Below, piece after piece: positions 7,385 through 11,342 of a DNA stretch of 11,342 nt. A program made the position numbers and the translations under genes. The notes beneath the pieces are model-generated. The model was not told the origin of the DNA and did no database searches. It saw nothing but the letters and a program-made list of their open reading frames with translations. This stretch comes from Bacillota bacterium (GTDB lineage: Bacteria; Bacillota; Clostridia; Lachnospirales; Lachnospiraceae). Every line of letters starts with the position of its first letter. The first letter of the stretch is position 1. The stretch covers positions 1 through 11,342 of the forward strand of contig JAEYRR010000048.1 of the NCBI GenBank assembly GCA_023435505.1, given 5' to 3'.

Positions 7385-8986
7385 TTAGTTTGTTCTGCCT
7401 AATTTATATTTTGATGGTGATACTCCAAACTGTTTCTTAAACACATAGCTAAAATAATTGGGATCTGAATATCCAACCTTTTCTGCGATAATATAGGTCT
7501 TTTCATCTTGATAAAGAAGTAAATCCAAAGCCTTTTCCATACGATAATCCGTAAGGTAATTAATAAATGTCTTCCCTGTTTCTTTTTTAAATACGACAGA
7601 AAAATACGAAGCACTGACACCCAAATGTTTGCACACTGTTTCTACCGTTAGATTCTGGTCGGAGTAGTGTTCTTTTACAAAAACTATTCCTTTTGCAATA
7701 AATGACCTAGTGGTATCCTGACGTTCATTCAAAATGATGTCCTGCACTTTATTAACAACTGCAATCAGCCATTCCTCTAATTCCTGGGGAGATTCCATCT
7801 GCAAAACCTGTCCATATACATCCTTACATTCTCCCAAAATCTCCTCCATATTCAGTTGATTTGTATGCGCAAACCGACAAAGCTCCACTATAAGTTCCAT
7901 AATGGAAATACGATATTTCTGTAAGGAGATTCCTTTCCCCGAAAACTGGTTGATACAATTATGAACCGCTACTTTTAAATCCTGCCGGCTTCCTGTTTTT
8001 ATCTTTCTGAAGATTTTATTATAATACTGCTCCTCCCAAGGAATATCTGTATTCTCCTGAGGATCAATCTCTGCAATACTAATCGCCCTTACGTTTCCAT
8101 ACAAAATACGATAAGATAGAGCATTTTGCGCTCCTCGATATGAGATTGGCAAATCCTGAATCTTATTACAACTATGTCCTATCCCCGCAGTCAACTTCAC
8201 GTTACATAAACGTTTCGCCACCTTACAGAACGTATCCATATCATCAATATACTCTGTAACTAACTCACATTCCTTAAATTGGCTAATAATGATAATATCG
8301 CCAAGATAGGTAATTACTCTACTATTCCATTTTTCCATCAGCTGTTCCTCTGCTAATTTCTTAACAGAAACCACCAATAAAAATGGCTGTATGTTCTCTG
8401 GCTTGTCCGTTTTGCTAATATGTAATACGGTAACGATATAGTTTGGTCCATGTAGTTGAATCTGATAATTAGCTAAATAATCGCTAATCTGATCAGTCGG
8501 GATACGTCCTTCAATTAATAATGTACAGAAACTATCCTGCAACATCGGCAAACTTTCCATATAATATTTTTTCAATTTGTCTATATTTCTTTTTTCATCC
8601 CGTTCATTATCCAGATTCTTTTTTACACGTTCAAACACTTCTTTGAGTTCCATTGCATTGATGGGTTTTAATATATACTCCTCTGCCTCCAATTTAATGG
8701 CCTCCTTGGCATATACAAACTCGTCAAAGCCTGATAGAATAATAATTTTAATTTTGGGATATAACTCCTTTAACTTTTTCGATAATGTCAGCCCATCCAT
8801 AAAGGGCATTTTAATATCAGTAAGCACAACATCGGGTTGTAACGTTTCTGCCATTTCCAACGCTTCAACGCCGTTTCTAGCATATCCAACAATTTCAAAC
8901 CCCATTTTGTCCCATTCGAGTTTTTTGATCATTATCTGAAATACTTCTTCCTCATCATCAACAAGCATAACTGTATACTGACTCAT
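7385..8986 (-). CDS. AraC-type response regulator (YesN-like)
   Basis: This 533-residue DNA-binding regulator is the partner of the adjacent kinase. The receiver domain (about 1-125) has the acidic pair D10-D11, phospho-acceptor D57 in VVLTDIKMPFMDG, S85 in IILSGFDE and K107 in YILKPI. A long middle region (about 130-430) has no motif I recognise, which is usual for YesN types. The C-terminus (about 434-533) is a double helix-turn-helix AraC domain, ending IAEKVGYSDPNYFSYVFKKQFGVSPSKYK. Start choice: the ATG at 8986 has GAGGG six bases upstream, while an ATG at 8998 (four residues longer) has only AAGAA. The gene follows the small membrane protein by 26 bases. It probably activates the mgl transporter genes, whose promoter lies outside the window. 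Confidence 0.94.
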   Translation of the reverse strand: MSQYTVMLVDDEEEVFQIMIKKLEWDKMGFEIVGYARNGVEALEMAETLQPDVVLTDIKMPFMDGLTLSKKLKELYPKIKIIILSGFDEFVYAKEAIKLEAEEYILKPINAMELKEVFERVKKNLDNERDEKRNIDKLKKYYMESLPMLQDSFCTLLIEGRIPTDQISDYLANYQIQLHGPNYIVTVLHISKTDKPENIQPFLLVVSVKKLAEEQLMEKWNSRVITYLGDIIIISQFKECELVTEYIDDMDTFCKVAKRLCNVKLTAGIGHSCNKIQDLPISYRGAQNALSYRILYGNVRAISIAEIDPQENTDIPWEEQYYNKIFRKIKTGSRQDLKVAVHNCINQFSGKGISLQKYRISIMELIVELCRFAHTNQLNMEEILGECKDVYGQVLQMESPQELEEWLIAVVNKVQDIILNERQDTTRSFIAKGIVFVKEHYSDQNLTVETVCKHLGVSASYFSVVFKKETGKTFINYLTDYRMEKALDLLLYQDEKTYIIAEKVGYSDPNYFSYVFKKQFGVSPSKYKLGRTN

Positions 8987-9012
8987 ACCAGCCCTCATTT
9001 CTTAATTGGATG

Positions 9013-9324
9013 TCATTCGCAAAATCTTTTGTTCATCTTAGACCATAAAAAAGCAAAAACAGCTGTAAATATTACGATCTCTGCTAGAGCTACATATACA
9101 TTCCAAAATAACAAAGCTGTCATCAGTGCGGCTGCAAAAGCAAGGAATAAAATCAGCCTTCCCGCTGTTTTTGCGTACATCTTTTCGTCTTTTATAGAGG
9201 GATCCTTTTGTTTCTTAATAACAGAGAGATCTCCTTGCACCAAAAGACGAATGCTGTAATACATAAGAATACAAAAACTAAGTAATGGAAGCCAAGCAAT
9301 ATCTATAAATTTTTCTAATGTCAT
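9013..9324 (-). CDS. Small three-helix membrane protein of unknown function
   Basis: This 103-residue protein is not recognised. The sequence shows one hydrophobic helix near the N-terminus (about 7-28), a charged middle (GDLSVIKKQKDPSIKDEKMY, 31-50) and a helical pair (about 54-74 and 75-95), with a basic tail SKMNKR. The ATG at 9324 is preferred because it has an AAAGGAGG ribosome site (9331-9338) directly upstream. An in-frame ATG at 9390 would add 22 residues and has GGAGAGG ahead of it, but it falls inside a hairpin. The gene sits between mglC and the response regulator, after a hairpin and promoter candidate. Position suggests an accessory part of the transporter or of the sensing module, but the sequence itself does not prove either. 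Confidence 0.75.
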   Translation of the reverse strand: MTLEKFIDIAWLPLLSFCILMYYSIRLLVQGDLSVIKKQKDPSIKDEKMYAKTAGRLILFLAFAAALMTALLFWNVYVALAEIVIFTAVFAFLWSKMNKRFCE

Positions 9325-9330
9325 AATTTC

Positions 9331-9338
9331 CCTCCTTT
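9331..9338 (-). promoter_or_regulatory. Ribosome binding site of the small membrane protein
   Basis: Minus-strand AAAGGAGG, a near-perfect complement of the 16S tail, stands six bases before the ATG at 9324. It is the main reason for preferring the 103-residue form over the longer form starting at 9390. Confidence 0.8.
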
Positions 9339-9345
9339 TATATAA

Positions 9346-9374
9346 AGTATACTGTATATTCCAAAAATAAACAA
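9346..9374 (-). promoter_or_regulatory. Candidate promoter for the sensing genes
   Basis: A -35-like TTGTTT (9369-9374) and a -10-like TATACT (9346-9351) are spaced by 17 bases, ahead of the small membrane protein gene. The -10 matches five of six consensus bases; the -35 matches mainly in TTG. It overlaps the tail of the preceding terminator-like hairpin. It would let the sensing genes be transcribed separately from mglAC. Confidence 0.5.
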
Positions 9375-9408
9375 TAGTGGACAGATTCATAACCTCTCCA
9401 CTATTGCT
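9363..9408 (-). terminator. Terminator-like hairpin after mglC
   Basis: Perfect 10-base arms, CAATAGTGGA (9397-9406) and TCCACTATTG (9372-9381) on the minus strand, surround a 15-base loop. One G-U and one A-T pair can extend the stem. TTTATTTTT follows at once (9363-9371). It starts about ten bases after the mglC stop codon. The stem is only moderately G/C-rich and the loop long, so partial read-through into the downstream genes is plausible. Confidence 0.7.
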
Positions 9409-9417
9409 TTACCTTCA

Positions 9418-10431
9418 CTATTTTCTTGCAACATACTTTCTAATATCAAGGGAGATCGCTACAAATATAACAATACCAATTGCAATATACTGTGCATTTG
9501 CATCTACACCTAGGAACTGAAGGGCTGCCTTTAAAAGTTCGAATACCGCAACACCAACGACTGCAGAAGAAACTTTACCACGTCCACCCGTTACAGATAC
9601 TCCTCCAATTGTACATGCCGCAATAGCTTCCATCTCATAGCCATATCCTAAGTTAACAGAAGCTCCTCCAGCCTTAGCACCAAGCATGAAGCCAGCTAAA
9701 CCATACATAGCAGCAGCTTTCACATAAATAAGTACCAAGGTCTTCTTAACTGGTACACCTGCTACAGCAGCAGCCTGTGGATTCCCGCCGATAGCATACA
9801 TATATTTACCATGCCGTGTCATATTAAAGATAAACCATGTAATAATCGACACTATGATTGCAATCCATATCAGCCAGCTTACTCCAAGGAAGCTACCTGT
9901 AGCAATATCTGTATAAGATTTCGTATATCCACCAAGAGGAGTTGCTTTCGTATAAATCAACGAAATTCCATATACAATTTCCATCATTGCCAAGGTTGCA
10001 ATAAAAGGTGGAACGTTCAAATATGCAATAAAAAATCCAGTAACACTGCCAAACAATGCACAAATAGCCATAACAATAAATAAAGCAACAAAGATATTTA
10101 AAGGTTGTATGTCAGCGAAGAACTTACCGGAATAGTCCATTCTCTGTAGTAAGGTACCTGCTATACATGCAGCAAAACCAATCATACGTCCTGCTGACAA
10201 GTCACACCCTGCTGTGATAACACAACCGGCAATACCAAGGGCAATTACAAGACGGGAACTCATATTCATAAGTATATTGGTGAAGTTATTTCCGGTAATG
10301 AAATTATCTGTTGTTAATCCGGTATAAAATACAAGAATAAACATTACTATAATAACGCCATTGTTTATAAAAAAATCTTTCATTTTAAATTTATTCAATC
10401 TTATCTTTTTTAGTTTATTCAATTCTACCAT
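9418..10431 (-). CDS. mglC: Galactose/glucose-type ABC transporter permease
   Basis: This 337-residue inner-membrane permease of the BPD_transp_2 family (ribose/galactose type) forms the sugar channel with the MglA ATPase. After a basic N-terminus it has about eight to ten hydrophobic stretches, the first at about 25-42. Motifs seen include TAGCDLSAGRMIG (73-85), which resembles the MglC form TDLSAGR. There is also a cytoplasmic coupling loop, MTRHGKYMYAIGGNPQAAAVAGV (204-226), and EMEAIAACTIGGVSVTGGRGK (266-286). Length is usual for the family. The ATG at 10431 has AGGAGTGG upstream. It follows the ATPase by 19 bases, so they are one operon, and precedes a terminator-like hairpin. MglC is preferred over RbsC because of the DLSAG motif and the MglB-like protein in the same cluster. 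Confidence 0.92.
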   Translation of the reverse strand: MVELNKLKKIRLNKFKMKDFFINNGVIIVMFILVFYTGLTTDNFITGNNFTNILMNMSSRLVIALGIAGCVITAGCDLSAGRMIGFAACIAGTLLQRMDYSGKFFADIQPLNIFVALFIVMAICALFGSVTGFFIAYLNVPPFIATLAMMEIVYGISLIYTKATPLGGYTKSYTDIATGSFLGVSWLIWIAIIVSIITWFIFNMTRHGKYMYAIGGNPQAAAVAGVPVKKTLVLIYVKAAAMYGLAGFMLGAKAGGASVNLGYGYEMEAIAACTIGGVSVTGGRGKVSSAVVGVAVFELLKAALQFLGVDANAQYIAIGIVIFVAISLDIRKYVARK

Positions 10432-10450
10432 TTTTCCACTCCTATCCGCT

Positions 10451-11342
10451 TCAGAATTGTGTTGCTAGGCTCATAACCTTCGCCTGGGTCATATCTGTCT
10501 GGCCAAGCTCACCTGTAAGTTTACCATTGCACATAACATATACTCTATCTGCCATCCCAAGAAGTTCTGACATCTCGGAAGAAACCATGATAACTGCCTT
10601 TCCCTTACTTGCCAGCTCATTGATAATTTCATAGATTTCATGCTTTGCACCTACATCAATACCACGGGTAGGCTCATCCATAATCAGTACATCCGGATCA
10701 TTGGCAAGCCATCTTGATACGATAACCTTTTGCTGGTTTCCACCAGATAAATTGGCAATATGTTCTTTCATACTTGGAGTCTTTATACTTAACATTTCTA
10801 TACTATTGTCCACGATAGAATTGATCTTCTTATGGTTCAATACAAAGCCGGCCTTTAGATTCTTATTGAGCACTGAAATTCCTACATTATCTTTCACAGA
10901 CAAGCAACCAAAGATTCCATTCAGTCGACGATCTTCTGTAATCAGGCCTATTCCGGCATTCATAGCGTCAACTGGATGTTTGATTCTGACTCGTTTCCCC
11001 TGGATGTAGATTTCACCGGAAGCAAGTGCTCGAATGCCAAAAATACCTTCCATCAGCTCTGTTCTCTGCGCGCCTACCAAACCACCAAAGCCAAGTATCT
11101 CTCCTTTGCGGATTGTAAAGCTTACATCCTGGAAGGACATTTCATGGATGGAGGATAAGTGTTTCACCTCCATGATGACTTCCCCTGGTTTATTTTTTTT
11201 CACCGGATACACATTCGTAAGCTCACGACCAACCATTTTGGCAATAATCTGTTCTGTCGTCAATTCACTTACTGGCCAAGTTCCCACATATGTACCATCT
11301 CGCATGATTGTTATGTCATCTGCTATCCGCTTGATTTCATCC
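10451..11342 (-). CDS. mglA: Galactose/glucose-type ABC transporter ATPase, C-terminal half (5' end outside window)
   Basis: This is the tandem ATPase that powers sugar import. Only the last 296 codons are present: the frame continues past the window edge as DEIKRIADDITIMRDGTYVGTW, the end of the first ATPase domain, so the methionine at 11305 is internal. The second domain follows. It has the degenerate Walker A loop GLVGAQRTEL (fragment residues 87-96) typical of MglA/RbsA second domains, TEDRRLNGIF, signature LSGGNQQK (198-205) and Walker B VLIMDEPTRGID (218-229). It ends with SSEMSELLGMADRVYVM, where the usual H-loop histidine is replaced, again normal for these second domains. The neighbouring permease fits. 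RbsA-type specificity cannot be excluded from this half alone. Confidence 0.92.
   Translation of the reverse strand, partial: DEIKRIADDITIMRDGTYVGTWPVSELTTEQIIAKMVGRELTNVYPVKKNKPGEVIMEVKHLSSIHEMSFQDVSFTIRKGEILGFGGLVGAQRTELMEGIFGIRALASGEIYIQGKRVRIKHPVDAMNAGIGLITEDRRLNGIFGCLSVKDNVGISVLNKNLKAGFVLNHKKINSIVDNSIEMLSIKTPSMKEHIANLSGGNQQKVIVSRWLANDPDVLIMDEPTRGIDVGAKHEIYEIINELASKGKAVIMVSSEMSELLGMADRVYVMCNGKLTGELGQTDMTQAKVMSLATQF

Noticed and set aside
7399..7620. Minus-strand 73-codon frame overlapping the AraC domain in another frame
   Set aside because: The main frame has a complete, uninterrupted AraC domain, so there is no frameshift to explain; this is an out-of-frame shadow.
8577..8939. Plus-strand 120-codon frame opposite the receiver domain
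   Set aside because: The minus strand has all receiver-domain catalytic residues here; the plus frame is a serine-rich mirror of it.
9811..10083. Plus-strand 90-codon frame opposite mglC
   Set aside because: Its Cys/Asn/Ser-rich composition is that of a shadow of a membrane-protein gene, and the opposite strand encodes a clear permease.

Overview
The window reads as a low-GC Gram-positive chromosome, most likely a Clostridia/Lachnospiraceae-type bacterium. The signs are an A/T-rich base composition, strong AGGAGG-like ribosome binding sites, sigma-A promoters close to TTGACA/TATAAT, a T-box in front of thrS, a YesM/YesN-type two-component pair next to a sugar ABC transporter, and a C_GCAxxG_C_C family protein. 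The species is an inference, because no rRNA or other marker is present. All ten supported genes are on the minus strand, so transcription runs from high to low coordinates.

Right part (about 9410-11342), a galactose/glucose-type (Mgl) transporter: the C-terminal half of the tandem ATPase MglA (cut by the window edge), then the permease MglC. A hairpin with a U-rich tract follows mglC, and a promoter candidate overlaps it.

Middle part (about 3418-9324), a sensing module: a 103-residue three-helix membrane protein of unknown function, an AraC-type response regulator, a Cache-type sensor histidine kinase, a membrane-anchored periplasmic-binding-fold protein whose start overlaps the kinase end by 14 bases, and a MglB-like glucose/galactose-binding lipoprotein. 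The layout suggests that extracellular sugar is read by a binding protein plus kinase and regulator, which then control the mgl genes. The membrane-anchored binding protein beside a LytS/YesM-type kinase recalls the known XylFII-LytS xylose sensor of clostridia. This is the most interesting part of the window.

Left part (about 805-3388), a three-gene unit with its own promoter: a GT4 glycosyltransferase of the diacylglycerol-glucosyltransferase type, a DUF218 (SanA/YdcF-like) membrane protein, and a C_GCAxxG_C_C protein. Beyond it lie a sigma-A promoter, a complete threonine T-box with competing antiterminator and terminator, and the first 148 codons of thrS.

No tRNA, rRNA, insertion sequence, CRISPR array or phage gene was seen.
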